Origin: Cellulomonas sp. JH27-2
GTDB taxonomy: Bacteria > Actinomycetota > Actinomycetes > Actinomycetales > Cellulomonadaceae
Assembly (NCBI RefSeq): GCF_014837175.1
Contig: NZ_JACYFR010000003.1
Span: forward strand, 682,001 to 746,000
DNA: 64,000 bases
Direction of reading: 5' to 3'
The notes beneath the pieces were generated by a model that ran no database searches, was not told the DNA's origin, and saw only the letters and a program-made list of their open reading frames with translations. How positions within the stretch are numbered: position 1 is the stretch's first letter; the number at the start of each line of letters is the position of its first letter. The position numbers and the translations under genes were made by a program. This document shows positions 1 to 8,760 of this stretch, piece by piece.

Positions 1-247
1 CGCGGGCGACCAGGTCCTGCAGCGCTCGGCGGGTGGTCGCGAGGGACTTCTCGGTGGCCTGTGCGCACTCGGCGAGCGTGACCCCGGAGGCGCGCAGCAG
101 CATGCGCAGGATCGTCACCTCGTCCGGTGGGACGTCGCGCTGACCGGCACGCTGCTCGGCCTCGTGCCGGACGGTCGAGTTGATCCCGTCGAGGGTCTCG
201 GCGAGCGCGACCAACGCCCGCAGCAGGTCAGGGTCGAGTCCCGCCAT
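1..247 (-). CDS. MarR-like winged-helix regulator, C-terminus cut off by window edge
   Basis: Only the first 82 codons are present; the rest lies before base 1. The start is ATG at 245-247, sharing one base with the TGA of the upstream ROK regulator (TGATG), so the two are probably co-transcribed. The visible part has a helical N-terminus (LLRALVALAETLDGI) followed by a winged-helix-like stretch (VTILRMLLRASGVTLAECAQ, then SLATTRRALQDLVAR), as in MarR-type DNA-binding proteins. This is inferred from pattern only: without the wing and dimerisation helices the family could also be another small winged-helix group. No ligand or target can be read from the fragment. Confidence 0.55.
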   Translation of the reverse strand, partial: MAGLDPDLLRALVALAETLDGINSTVRHEAEQRAGQRDVPPDEVTILRMLLRASGVTLAECAQATEKSLATTRRALQDLVAR

Positions 248-1410
248 CAGCGCACCGCGGCCGCTGCCGCCATCTGGAGCGCACCCGTCACCTCGGCGCG
301 GATCCCCAGGTGCGCGGGCATGATCTCGAGCGCCGCCGCCGTCGCGGGCTGGGTGTGGCGCAGGACGGCCTGCTCGACACCTTCCAGGAACGAGCTCCCG
401 GCGGCGGCCAGCTCGCCCCCGACCACCAGCGCATCGGGGTTGAGCAGGTTGCAGAGGCTGGCCAGCACCCGCCCCAGCTCGCGGCCGGCCTCGTCCAGGA
501 GCCGGCGGGTGATGCCGTCGTCGAACGTCGACAGCGTGATCTGGGCCGGGTCGGTGGTGGGGTGGGTGTGGACGAGCTGCGCCATCAGCGCCTGCACGGA
601 GACGACGGCCTCGAGGCAGCCGCGGTTGCCGCACCGGCAGATCTCCGTGTGCCCAGGCAGGTTGGTGTGCCCGATCTCTCCGGCCAGACCGTTGGCGCCC
701 TTGAACGGTGCGCCGTCGATGACCAGGCCCGCACCGATGCCGTGGGAGGCCTTCACGTACAGGAACGCGCGGCGGTAGCGGCCGGCGCCGGCGCGAAGCT
801 CGCCGTACGCGCCCAGCACGGCGTCGTTCTCGACGTGCACGTGCTCGACGTCGTGCAGGCGCGCGCGCAGCTCGTCGGCGGGCGCCAGTCCCACCCAGCT
901 CGACAGGATGGTCGGCGAGCGCACCAGCCCCGTACGGGTGTCGAGCGGGCCGGGGATCCCGGCCACCAGCGTGGACAGCTGGTCGATCCCCTGGTCGCGG
1001 CGGATCTTCTCCAGCAGGTCGACGGCCACGTCCATGGCGTCGGTGGCGCGAAGGTCCACGTCGAGCGACACGCGCTCGTCCGCGATCGACTTGCCCAGCG
1101 CGTCGGCGACCGCCACGTGGACGTGGTTGTGGCCGAAGTCGATCCCGGCGACGGGAGCGCCGTCGGCGACCGCGCGCAGGCGCGTGGCAGGTCGGCCGCT
1201 GCCCGACCCGCGGCCCTGGGCCCGTGCCTCGGACTCGGTGATCCGACCGTCGGCGAGCAGCCGACCGACCGCCTGGTTGACGGTGCTGCGCGACATCCGG
1301 GTGAGCTCGACGAGCTCGGCACGCGTGACGTCCTCGTTCGCGCGGATCAGCTGGAGCAGGTCCTCACGCGTGCGCAGCCGAGGGGCGGTCCGTTCGTCGA
1401 TGCTCGCCAT
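247..1410 (-). CDS. ROK family transcriptional regulator
   Basis: 387 aa. An N-terminal helix-turn-helix (around residues 10-65, LTRMSRSTVNQAVGRLLADG) precedes a ROK sugar-kinase-like domain. Visible ROK marks are the glycine-rich phosphate loop (GIDFGHN), GIPGPLD, HGIGAGLVIDG, and the zinc-binding segment ICRCGNRGCLE. The family contains NagC/XylR-type repressors that bind sugars or sugar phosphates. I chose ATG at 1408-1410 because TACTCT (TANNNT) lies six bases upstream, the leaderless pattern seen for many genes here; an in-frame extension to 1515 would run through the intergenic promoter region. It is divergent from the secreted GH3 enzyme and may control it, but that is inference from position. 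Confidence 0.9.
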   Translation of the reverse strand: MASIDERTAPRLRTREDLLQLIRANEDVTRAELVELTRMSRSTVNQAVGRLLADGRITESEARAQGRGSGSGRPATRLRAVADGAPVAGIDFGHNHVHVAVADALGKSIADERVSLDVDLRATDAMDVAVDLLEKIRRDQGIDQLSTLVAGIPGPLDTRTGLVRSPTILSSWVGLAPADELRARLHDVEHVHVENDAVLGAYGELRAGAGRYRRAFLYVKASHGIGAGLVIDGAPFKGANGLAGEIGHTNLPGHTEICRCGNRGCLEAVVSVQALMAQLVHTHPTTDPAQITLSTFDDGITRRLLDEAGRELGRVLASLCNLLNPDALVVGGELAAAGSSFLEGVEQAVLRHTQPATAAALEIMPAHLGIRAEVTGALQMAAAAAVR

Positions 1411-1451
1411 GGTCCGAGAGTAGGGCACCACGTCCTGTTTTTGGGCTGGTC

Positions 1452-1473
1452 TACGGTCATTTAATAGGCCGTA
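1452..1473. promoter_or_regulatory. Possible operator between ROK regulator and GH3 gene
   Basis: A short inverted repeat (TACGG, 12 bases, CCGTA) sits in an unusually AT-rich part of the divergent intergenic region, about 42 bases upstream of the ROK start. Its position would suit autoregulation. The arms are only five bases, so chance is a real alternative. Confidence 0.3.
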
Positions 1474-1487
1474 TATGGCGCAAAAGA

Positions 1488-1501
1488 TGGAACCGCTCCC
1501 A
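1488..1501. promoter_or_regulatory. CebR/CelR-like operator half-conserved palindrome
   Basis: TGGAACCGCTCCCA matches 12 of 14 bases of TGGGAGCGCTCCCA, the operator bound by the LacI-family cellobiose regulators CebR (Streptomyces) and CelR (Thermobifida). It lies just upstream of the -35 of the GH3 promoter. The right arm is perfect and the left arm has two changes. Binding is inferred. Confidence 0.5.
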
Positions 1502-1514
1502 CCTCGTTCAATCA

Positions 1515-1543
1515 TTGACAGTCCAAAAAACGATACCTAGCGT
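1515..1543 (+). promoter_or_regulatory. Promoter of the GH3 beta-glucosidase gene
   Basis: TTGACA at 1515-1520 and TAGCGT at 1538-1543 are separated by 17 bases, an excellent housekeeping -35/-10 pair. Transcription would start near 1550, leaving about 100 bases of leader before the ATG at 1653. Confidence 0.65.
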
Positions 1544-1652
1544 TTCCGGCGTTGCACTCAATCCGGACATCGCCGCCCGGGTTGCTGGTCAGCCCCCAGG
1601 GTCGCGTTGCGGCCGTCGACGTCGAGAAGTTGTCAGAGAGGACGACTCCCTC

Positions 1653-4600
1653 ATGCACCTTTCCCACCGCGCCCGCGCCGCCACGCGCGCGGCGCTGCCT
1701 GCCGCGGTCGTCGCCGCCCTTGTGCTCGCGGGCACCGGGCCGGCGACTGCCGCCACCACCAACCCCAGTCCCAACGACCTCGAGCTGGCCAACGCCCAGC
1801 TCTCCAAGCGGGCAGCGACCGAAGGGATGGTGCTGCTCGAGAACAACGACGGCACGCTCCCGGTCGCGAAGAGCTCCAACGTCGCGCTCTTCGGCGTCGG
1901 AGCGTATGCGACCGTCAAGGGCGGCACCGGCTCGGGCAACGTCAACAACCGGTACACGATCAACGTGCGCTCCGGCCTGGAGAACGCCGGCTACACCATC
2001 ACCACCAGCTCGACGTACTGGTCGGCGATGACCAGCGCGTACGACACCAAGTACCCGCCGAGCACGTCGGGCTCGGTGTTCGGCCCGACCGTCGACTACT
2101 CGTCGGTGGAGCAGGCGCTGACCCGGACGAGCGTGCAGCCCACGGCCCCGACCGACACCGCGATCTTCGTCGTCGCGCGCAACTCCGGGGAGGGCGCCGA
2201 CCGCAAGGCCGGCCAGGGGGACTACCTGCTCACGGACACCGAGTACGACGACATCCAGCGGATCGGCCAGGCGTACGAGCACGTGGCCGTGGTCCTGAAC
2301 GTCGGTGGCGTCGTCGACACCTCGTTCTTCCAGGAGATCAACCGCTCGGCCAGCGACCCGGGGGGCGGCCAGGCCGTCGACTCTTTGCTGCTGATGAGCC
2401 AGGCCGGGCAGGAGTCCGGCAACGCGCTCGCGGAGGTGCTCGACGGCGACGCGAACCCGTCCGGCAAGCTCACCGACACCTGGGCCTCGAAGTACTCGTA
2501 CTACCCGGCAGCGGCCACGTTCGCGCTCAACGACGGCAGCTCGTCCCCCGAGACCTACAGCGAGGGCGTCTACGTCGGCTACCGGTACTTCGACTCGTTC
2601 TACCGGAGCCTCGACGCGGACCACCCGGAGAGCGTCGTCGACTACCCGTTCGGCTATGGGCTGTCATACACGAACTTCCACATCGACCCCCAGAGCGTGA
2701 CCGCGGACATGGACCACGTCACGGTCAAGGCCAAGGTCACCAACGTGGGTGACACCTACAGCGGCAAGGAGGTGGTCGAGACCTACTTCTCCGCACCGCA
2801 GACCGGGCTCGACAAGCCTTACCAGGAGCTGGCCGGCTACGCGAAGACCGACGACCTGGCCCCTGGCGCCTCGCAGATCCTGACCATCACCTACGACACG
2901 ACCGAGATGTCGTCGTACGACGAGTCGACGTCCTCGTACGTGATGGACGCCGGTGACTACGTCGTGCGCGTCGGCAGCTCGTCGCGCAACACGCAGGTGG
3001 CCGCGACGATCGGTCTCGCCGACCGGACCGTCACGGAGCAGGACTCGAGTCAGCTCGTCGACGACGAGAAGCCCGCCACCGAGCTCACGAGCGACCCGGC
3101 CGACTTCTACACCTACGACGGCGAGGCCGACGAGGTCGCCGCCGCACCCCACCTCACGCTCAGCACGGCGGGCTTCAGCCCGGTGCAGGCGGCCTCGAAG
3201 GTTCAGCAGGACGTGGCCGTGGACAGCACGTCGCCCTACTTCGCGCTCGACGGGGCGACGATCTCCTCCGTGCCGGTCTACCTGGACCCGGCGCAGACCA
3301 GCTGGGAGGGGACCGGCGCGCCGTACGCCCCGAAGGCCGGTGAGACGGTGAAGGCCGTCACTGCCGACCCGACCAGCACGCTGTACGACGTCGCCAAGGG
3401 CAGGACGAGCATCGAGCAGCTGGTGGCCGGGCTCAGCGTCACGCAGCTGGCCAACGTCGTGGAAGGCGCGAGTGCCATCGGCTCCACGCTGTCCGCGACG
3501 GGCGCCGCCGGGTACACCACTGCCAAGTACGAGAGCCTGGGCATCCCCGCCATGACCCTCTCCGACGGTCCGGCCGGCCTGCGCATCACCCAGAAGATCG
3601 CGACCACCCCGGCCACCTACCAGTTCGGCACCGCCTGGCCCGTGGGCACCGCTCTGGCCCAGACCTGGAACCGCGACCTGGTCACCGAGGTCGGCACGGC
3701 GATCGGCAAGGAGATGCAGGAGTACGGCGTCTCGCTGTGGCTCGCGCCCGGCATGAACATCCACCGCGACCCGCTCAACGGCCGCAACTTCGAGTACTAC
3801 TCCGAGGACCCGGTGGTCTCCGGCCTGACGTCGGCCGCCACCACCCTCGGCGTCCAGTCCGTCCCCGGCGAGGGGGTCACCATCAAGCACTTCGCCGCCA
3901 ACAACCAGGAGACCCAGCGCAGCGGTGGCGACGTGATCGCCGGCGAGCGTGGCCTGCGCGAGATCGAGCTCAAGGGCTTCGAGATCGCCGTGAAGTCGGC
4001 GCAGCCGATGGCCGTGATGAGCTCCTACAACAAGGTGAACGGCACCTACGCGGCGCAGAACTACGACCTCCTCGAGGACGTGCTCCGCGGTGAGTGGGGC
4101 TTCAAGGGGACCGTGATGTCCGACTGGGGCGGCAGCCACGACACCGTCGCGACGATGTACGCCGGCAACGACCTGATCGAGCCCGGCAACGCCCCGCAGA
4201 ACGTCATCAACACGACCGTCAAGGTGCCGCCGACGATCGACGTCTCGGGCCTGCCGGTCTACAACAAGACCGTCACGAGCACGCGCACGACGTACGCGTG
4301 GTCGTTCAACGGCCTCACGCCGTCGGCGACGGGGACGGAGACCATCTCGACGACGGTGGACGGGAGCACCGACCTGTCGAAGACCCCGGCCTCCGGCACG
4401 ACGACCGTCGACGTCATCAACAACCAGGTGTTCACGCCCAACGCCAAGTTCACGTCGGTGGACGACGCGTACACGCAGACCGCGGCCATCCTCGCCGGCT
4501 CGACCCTGACCGCGGCGCAGAAGGCGGGCATCACCCTCACCGACGTGGTGCACGCCGACCCGGCGGATGCCACGAGCCCCGTGACCGCGTACACGGTGGT

Positions 4601-5828
4601 CGTCAAGGGCACCTACCCCGCGGCGGGCTGGAACATGCGGCTCGGGGACCTGCAGCGCTCGGCCATCCGGGTGCTGACCACGGTTCGCCAGTCCGCGCAG
4701 TTCGCGCAGCTGGCTTCCATCCAAGGCGTGTCCGGCATCAAGGCCGCGTCCTACACGGCCCAGTTCTCCGACCTGAAGAGCTACGTCGCGGTGACCAAGG
4801 GCAAGGTGACCAAAGTCCCGTCGGGTCCGGCGCCGCAGTTCACGGTCACCACCGACCCGGCGCTGCCGGCCAGTGGCTGGTACACCGGACCGGTCGCGGT
4901 GAGCGTGGCGGCGCCCGAGGGCGACATCGCGTCGGTCAGCATCGACGGGGGCGAGTCCGTGCTCTGGACGGGCACCCCGGTCGAGGTCTCGGGCGACGGT
5001 GAGCACCACGTGCTCGTCGCGGTCTCCCGTGACGACGCCCCGCCCGCCGCCAAGGAGCTGACCGTCAAGATCGACGGAGCTGCTCCCACGGCCTCGGTCA
5101 CGTCGGCGAAGGACGGCAAGCTCGTGCTCACGGCATCGGACGAGCTGTCCGGCGTCGCGTCCGTCGAGTACTCGGTCGATGGTGGGTCGCACTGGTCCAC
5201 GTACAGCGGACCGGCGACCATCGCCGGTGCGCCCCGGGCTGTGCAGTACCGGGCCACCGACGTGGCCGGCAACGTCAGCACGGCGAAGTCGGTCACGGTC
5301 GCGGCCAAGCTCGCGCTCGCCAAGCCGGTCGTCACCGGGACGCCCGTCGTGGGCAACAAGCTGACGGCCACTGTCGCCTCGCACACCAGCGGGTCGACGT
5401 TGGGCTACCAGTGGCTTCGCAACGGGAAGGCGATCGCCGGCGCCACGAAGTCGACCTACACGGCCGTCGCGGCCGACGCGAAGACCCAGGTGTCCGTCAA
5501 GGTCACGGCCACCAAGTCGGGTTCCACGGCGGTCTCGTCGACCTCCGCCCCCGTCACCGTGCTGGGCAAGCTCGTGCTCTCGACTCCGGCGATCAAGGGG
5601 TCTGCCGTCAAGGGCAGCACCGTGAAAGCCACGGTCGACACGCACACCAGCGGCGCGACCCTGTCCTACCAGTGGAAGCGCGACGGGAAGGCGATCACCG
5701 GCGCCAAGGCGTCGAGCTACAAGGTCGTCAAGGCCGACGTGGGCACGAAGCTCACCGTCACGGTCACCGAGAGCAAGTCGGGCTACCAGAGCGTGGCCAA
5801 GACCTCGGCACCGAAGAAGGTGAAGTAG
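1653..5828 (+). CDS. Secreted glycoside hydrolase family 3 beta-glucosidase, domain-swapped, with C-terminal Ig-like repeats
   Basis: 1391 aa. A Sec signal peptide (residues 1-33, ending near ATA/ATT) starts at ATG 1653; an in-frame upstream ATG at 1515 would bury the promoter. Domain order is reversed compared with usual GH3 enzymes: the alpha/beta sandwich comes first (from about residue 50, [14 protein letters not shown]), then an FnIII-like segment ([10 protein letters not shown], about 332 onward), then the TIM barrel (about 630-900, with [39 protein letters not shown]). The predicted nucleophile is Asp824 in VMSDWGG. The C-terminus has chitobiase-like and Ig-like modules, ending in two tandem repeats of about 80 aa (each with a YQW-RNGKAI/YQW-RDGKAI core) from about residue 1217. 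It should cleave beta-glucosides or related oligosaccharides outside the cell; exact substrate is unknown. Confidence 0.9.
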   Translation: MHLSHRARAATRAALPAAVVAALVLAGTGPATAATTNPSPNDLELANAQLSKRAATEGMVLLENNDGTLPVAKSSNVALFGVGAYATVKGGTGSGNVNNRYTINVRSGLENAGYTITTSSTYWSAMTSAYDTKYPPSTSGSVFGPTVDYSSVEQALTRTSVQPTAPTDTAIFVVARNSGEGADRKAGQGDYLLTDTEYDDIQRIGQAYEHVAVVLNVGGVVDTSFFQEINRSASDPGGGQAVDSLLLMSQAGQESGNALAEVLDGDANPSGKLTDTWASKYSYYPAAATFALNDGSSSPETYSEGVYVGYRYFDSFYRSLDADHPESVVDYPFGYGLSYTNFHIDPQSVTADMDHVTVKAKVTNVGDTYSGKEVVETYFSAPQTGLDKPYQELAGYAKTDDLAPGASQILTITYDTTEMSSYDESTSSYVMDAGDYVVRVGSSSRNTQVAATIGLADRTVTEQDSSQLVDDEKPATELTSDPADFYTYDGEADEVAAAPHLTLSTAGFSPVQAASKVQQDVAVDSTSPYFALDGATISSVPVYLDPAQTSWEGTGAPYAPKAGETVKAVTADPTSTLYDVAKGRTSIEQLVAGLSVTQLANVVEGASAIGSTLSATGAAGYTTAKYESLGIPAMTLSDGPAGLRITQKIATTPATYQFGTAWPVGTALAQTWNRDLVTEVGTAIGKEMQEYGVSLWLAPGMNIHRDPLNGRNFEYYSEDPVVSGLTSAATTLGVQSVPGEGVTIKHFAANNQETQRSGGDVIAGERGLREIELKGFEIAVKSAQPMAVMSSYNKVNGTYAAQNYDLLEDVLRGEWGFKGTVMSDWGGSHDTVATMYAGNDLIEPGNAPQNVINTTVKVPPTIDVSGLPVYNKTVTSTRTTYAWSFNGLTPSATGTETISTTVDGSTDLSKTPASGTTTVDVINNQVFTPNAKFTSVDDAYTQTAAILAGSTLTAAQKAGITLTDVVHADPADATSPVTAYTVVVKGTYPAAGWNMRLGDLQRSAIRVLTTVRQSAQFAQLASIQGVSGIKAASYTAQFSDLKSYVAVTKGKVTKVPSGPAPQFTVTTDPALPASGWYTGPVAVSVAAPEGDIASVSIDGGESVLWTGTPVEVSGDGEHHVLVAVSRDDAPPAAKELTVKIDGAAPTASVTSAKDGKLVLTASDELSGVASVEYSVDGGSHWSTYSGPATIAGAPRAVQYRATDVAGNVSTAKSVTVAAKLALAKPVVTGTPVVGNKLTATVASHTSGSTLGYQWLRNGKAIAGATKSTYTAVAADAKTQVSVKVTATKSGSTAVSSTSAPVTVLGKLVLSTPAIKGSAVKGSTVKATVDTHTSGATLSYQWKRDGKAITGAKASSYKVVKADVGTKLTVTVTESKSGYQSVAKTSAPKKVK

Positions 5829-5841
5829 CGTCCACCCACCA

Positions 5842-5877
5842 CAGGGCCCCCGCCGCACGCACGCGGCGGGGGCCCTG
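5842..5877 (+). terminator. Intrinsic-type hairpin after the GH3 gene
   Basis: A perfect 15-base-pair stem (CAGGGCCCCCGCCGC and its complement) with a 6-base loop begins 14 bases after the GH3 stop codon. There is no T-tract, as is common for actinobacterial terminators. Confidence 0.75.
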
Positions 5878-5929
5878 CGCCGTGCTCGACCGCGACCGCG
5901 GGTCGCCGGGGCGGGCTAGGGTCGGGCGC

Positions 5930-7003
5930 GTGACTCTCGACCTGACCGGTGACGTGGTGGAGCTGACGCGGGCGCTGTGCGACCTGCCGTCGGAGAGCGG
6001 CGACGAGAAGGCGATCGCCGACGCCGTCGAGGCGGCGCTGCGAGCCTGCCCGCACCTGGAGGTGCTGCGCGACGGGGACGCCGTCGTCGCGCGGACCGAC
6101 CTGGGGCGGTCGTCCCGCGTCGTCGTCGCCGGCCACCTGGACACCGTGCCGATCGCCGACAACCTGCCGACGCGACTGGTCGACGGTGAGCTGTGGGGAC
6201 GCGGGACCGTGGACATGAAGGCGGGCGTCGCGGTGCAGCTCGCGCTCGCGGCCACGGTGGACGCGCCGACGAAGGACGTCACGTGGGTGTTCTACGACCA
6301 CGAGGAGGTCGCGGCGACCCTCAACGGCCTGGCCCGGCTCGTCGAGAAGCACCCGGACTGGCTCGCGGCCGACTTCGCGGTGCTGGGGGAGCCGACGAAC
6401 GGCGGCATCGAGGGGGGCTGCAACGGGACGCTCCGCGCGGAGGTGCGGCTGACCGGCGTCGCGGCGCACTCGGCGCGCGCCTGGGCGGGCGTCAACGCGA
6501 TCCACGCGGCCGGCGAGGTGCTGCGCCGGCTCGAGGCGTACGAGCCGCGCACGGTCGACGTCGACGGGCTGGCCTACCGCGAGAGCCTCAACGCGACGGT
6601 CATCACCGGCGGAGTCGCGCCCAACGTCATCCCGGACAGCTGCGTCATCACGGTCAACTACCGGTTCGCGCCGTCGCAGACCGTGGAGCAGGCGTTCGCG
6701 CACGTCGTCGAGCTCTTCGACGGCTACGACGTGGTGCTCACCGACTCTGCGCCCGGTGCACGTCCCGGGCTCGACGCACCGGCGGCGCAGGAGTTCGCCG
6801 CGGCGATCCTGGGCGTGACCGGCGGCGAGGTCGCGCCCAAGTTCGGCTGGACCGACGTGGCCCGCTTCTCCGCGCTCGGTATCCCCGCCGTGAACTTCGG
6901 GCCCGGCGACCCGATGCTGGCGCACAAGGTGGACGAGCGGTGCCCGGTGGACCAGATCCGGACGTCGTACGACGCGCAGCGGGCCTGGCTCACCGGGAGC
7001 TGA
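5930..7003 (+). CDS. dapE: Succinyl-diaminopimelate desuccinylase
   Basis: 357 aa metallopeptidase of family M20. It hydrolyses N-succinyl-LL-diaminopimelate in the lysine/meso-DAP pathway needed for peptidoglycan. Metal-site motifs are visible: AGHLDTVP (His-Asp), [10 protein letters not shown], the general base pair in YDHEEV (usual HEE context), LGEPTNG, and a C-terminal HKVDE segment. A dimerisation lid lies in the middle ([11 protein letters not shown]). Start is GTG at 5930, with TAGGGT at 5917-5922 seven bases upstream (leaderless pattern); the longer in-frame extension overlaps the GH3 gene. It opens a run of co-directional genes in the same order as Rv1202 onward in Mycobacterium tuberculosis. 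Confidence 0.93.
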   Translation: MTLDLTGDVVELTRALCDLPSESGDEKAIADAVEAALRACPHLEVLRDGDAVVARTDLGRSSRVVVAGHLDTVPIADNLPTRLVDGELWGRGTVDMKAGVAVQLALAATVDAPTKDVTWVFYDHEEVAATLNGLARLVEKHPDWLAADFAVLGEPTNGGIEGGCNGTLRAEVRLTGVAAHSARAWAGVNAIHAAGEVLRRLEAYEPRTVDVDGLAYRESLNATVITGGVAPNVIPDSCVITVNYRFAPSQTVEQAFAHVVELFDGYDVVLTDSAPGARPGLDAPAAQEFAAAILGVTGGEVAPKFGWTDVARFSALGIPAVNFGPGDPMLAHKVDERCPVDQIRTSYDAQRAWLTGS

Positions 7004-7039
7004 CCGCTTCTGTCGGCGAAGGCACCTAGAGTCGACGCC

Positions 7040-7861
7040 ATGAGCGACGACGGTCAGCCGGCCCCCGGGCACGGTTATCGCAAGGGTCCGGTGCTGCTGC
7101 GCGGCCAGCAGATCCCCACCACCACGTCCGACCAGCGGCTGCTGAGCGGCGCCGGTGACACGTCGTGGCTGAGCGGCGACCCGTGGCGCGTCATGCGCAT
7201 CCAGAGCGAGTTCGTCGAGGGCTTCGGGGCGCTGGCCGACGTCGGGCCCGCCGTGAGCGTGTTCGGCTCCGCCCGGACCAAGCCGGACCACGGCGACTAC
7301 GCGCTCGCCGAGCAGGTCGGCGGTGGTCTGGCGCGCGCCGGCTACGCCGTGATCACCGGTGGCGGCCCGGGCATCATGGAGGCCGCGAACAAGGGGGCCA
7401 AGGAGGCAGGCGGGCTGTCGGTCGGGCTCGGGATCGAGCTGCCCTTCGAGCAGGGCATGAACGACTACGTCGACCTCGGCGTGAACTTCCGCTACTTCTT
7501 CGCCCGCAAGACGATGTTCGTCAAGTACTCCCAGGGGTTCGTGGTCCTGCCCGGTGGGTTCGGCACGTTCGACGAGCTCTTCGAGGCGCTGACGCTGGTG
7601 CAGACGCACAAGGTCATGGAGTTCCCGATCGTGCTCGTCGGGCGCGACTACTGGCAGGGGCTGCTCGACTGGGTCACCGGAGCCGTCGTCGAGCGCGGGC
7701 TGATCGGGCCGACGGACCACGAGCTCCTTCGCGTCGTCGACACGGCACAGGAGGCGATCGAGATCGTCGTCGCGCGGGACGCGGAGCTGCGGTCGGCCGA
7801 GCAGGCAGCGGTCGACGCCACCGCGCGTGACCAGCAGGCGGCGCAGGACGCCTCGTCGTGA
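7040..7861 (+). CDS. LOG family protein (TIGR00730), cytokinin riboside 5'-monophosphate phosphoribohydrolase-like
   Basis: 273 aa. A Rossmann-like fold with the family signature PGGFGTFDELFE, and GGGPGIMEAANKGAKEAGG for nucleotide/phosphate binding. LOG proteins cleave the N-glycosidic bond of nucleoside 5'-monophosphates; in bacteria they are often annotated as PpnN-like or lysine-decarboxylase-like, the latter being a misnomer. Start is ATG 7040 with TAGAGT at 7027-7032, seven bases upstream. Its stop overlaps the folP-like start by four bases (GTGA). The orthologous position in M. tuberculosis is Rv1205. The physiological substrate is not known. Confidence 0.88.
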   Translation: MSDDGQPAPGHGYRKGPVLLRGQQIPTTTSDQRLLSGAGDTSWLSGDPWRVMRIQSEFVEGFGALADVGPAVSVFGSARTKPDHGDYALAEQVGGGLARAGYAVITGGGPGIMEAANKGAKEAGGLSVGLGIELPFEQGMNDYVDLGVNFRYFFARKTMFVKYSQGFVVLPGGFGTFDELFEALTLVQTHKVMEFPIVLVGRDYWQGLLDWVTGAVVERGLIGPTDHELLRVVDTAQEAIEIVVARDAELRSAEQAAVDATARDQQAAQDASS

Positions 7862-8760
7862 TCGCGGGAGTCCCCGCCCGCGGGGCCGACCTGCGCCTGC
7901 GTGACCGCACGTTCGGTCCCGACCACCCGGTGGTCATGGCGGTGGTGAACCGCACGCCCGACTCGTTCTACGCAGCCGCCCGGTACGGCGACGACGACGC
8001 GGCCGACGAGGCCGTCACGCGCGCCGCCGACGAGGGCGCGGACATCGTCGACCTGGGCGGCGTGCGTGCGGGCCGCGGGCCGGAGGTGTCCGTCGACGAC
8101 GAGATCGCGCGCGTCGTGCCGCTCGTCGCGCGCGTCCGCGCCCGCCACCCGGACCTGCTGGTCAGCGTGGACACGTGGCGCGCGCCCGTCGCGCGCGCGG
8201 CGGCCGACGAGGGCGTGGACCTGGTCAACGACACCTGGGCCGGCCACGACCCGGAGCTCGTCGAGGTCGCCGCCGAGCGGGGTCTCGGCATCGTCTGCTC
8301 GCACACCGGCGGCGCGGTCCCGCGCACCGACCCCTTCCGCGTCGCGTACGGCGACGACCTGGACGGCGTGGTCGACGACGTCGTCGCGACCGTCTCCGCC
8401 GGGGCGCGGCGGGCCGTGGCGCTCGGCATCGACCCCGCGAGCGTGCTCGTCGACCCCACCCACGACTTCGGCAAGAACACCTGGCACTCGCTGCACCTGG
8501 TCCGCCGGACGCAGACGCTGGTCGATCTGGGCCATCCTGTGCTCATGGCGCTGTCACGCAAGGACTTCGTGGGCGAGACCCTCGACCTGCCGGCCGACGA
8601 CCGGCTCGAGGGGACCCTGGCCGCGACGTCGGTCGCCGCCTGGCTCGGTGCCCGGGTGTTCCGCGCGCACGACGTGCGCGCCACCCGCCGCACGCTCGAC
8701 ATGGTCGCGGCGATCCGCGGCGACCGTGCGCCGCAGCGAGCCGTCCGGGGGCTGGTGTGA
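7858..8760 (+). CDS. folP2: Dihydropteroate synthase paralogue of the FolP2 type
   Basis: 300 aa TIM-barrel pterin-binding protein. The fold is clear (VVMAVVNRTPDSFY, SVDTWRAPVARAAADEG, LVNDTWAGHD, DPTHDFGKNTWHSL, LSRKDFVGETL). The usual substrate loop of true dihydropteroate synthase, GGESTRPG, is replaced by GGVRAGRG, as in mycobacterial FolP2. Mycobacterial FolP2 is reported not to replace FolP1, so the reaction here is uncertain: a pterin-related function is likely but sulfonamide-target DHPS activity should not be assumed. Start GTG overlaps the upstream LOG gene, and the stop overlaps the mannosyltransferase start, so the three genes form a tightly coupled operon. Confidence 0.85.
   Translation: MIAGVPARGADLRLRDRTFGPDHPVVMAVVNRTPDSFYAAARYGDDDAADEAVTRAADEGADIVDLGGVRAGRGPEVSVDDEIARVVPLVARVRARHPDLLVSVDTWRAPVARAAADEGVDLVNDTWAGHDPELVEVAAERGLGIVCSHTGGAVPRTDPFRVAYGDDLDGVVDDVVATVSAGARRAVALGIDPASVLVDPTHDFGKNTWHSLHLVRRTQTLVDLGHPVLMALSRKDFVGETLDLPADDRLEGTLAATSVAAWLGARVFRAHDVRATRRTLDMVAAIRGDRAPQRAVRGLV

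Noticed and set aside
1515..1652. N-terminal extension of the GH3 enzyme from ATG 1515
   Set aside because: It would place a charged 46-residue tail before a perfect signal peptide and would begin inside the TTGACA promoter element.
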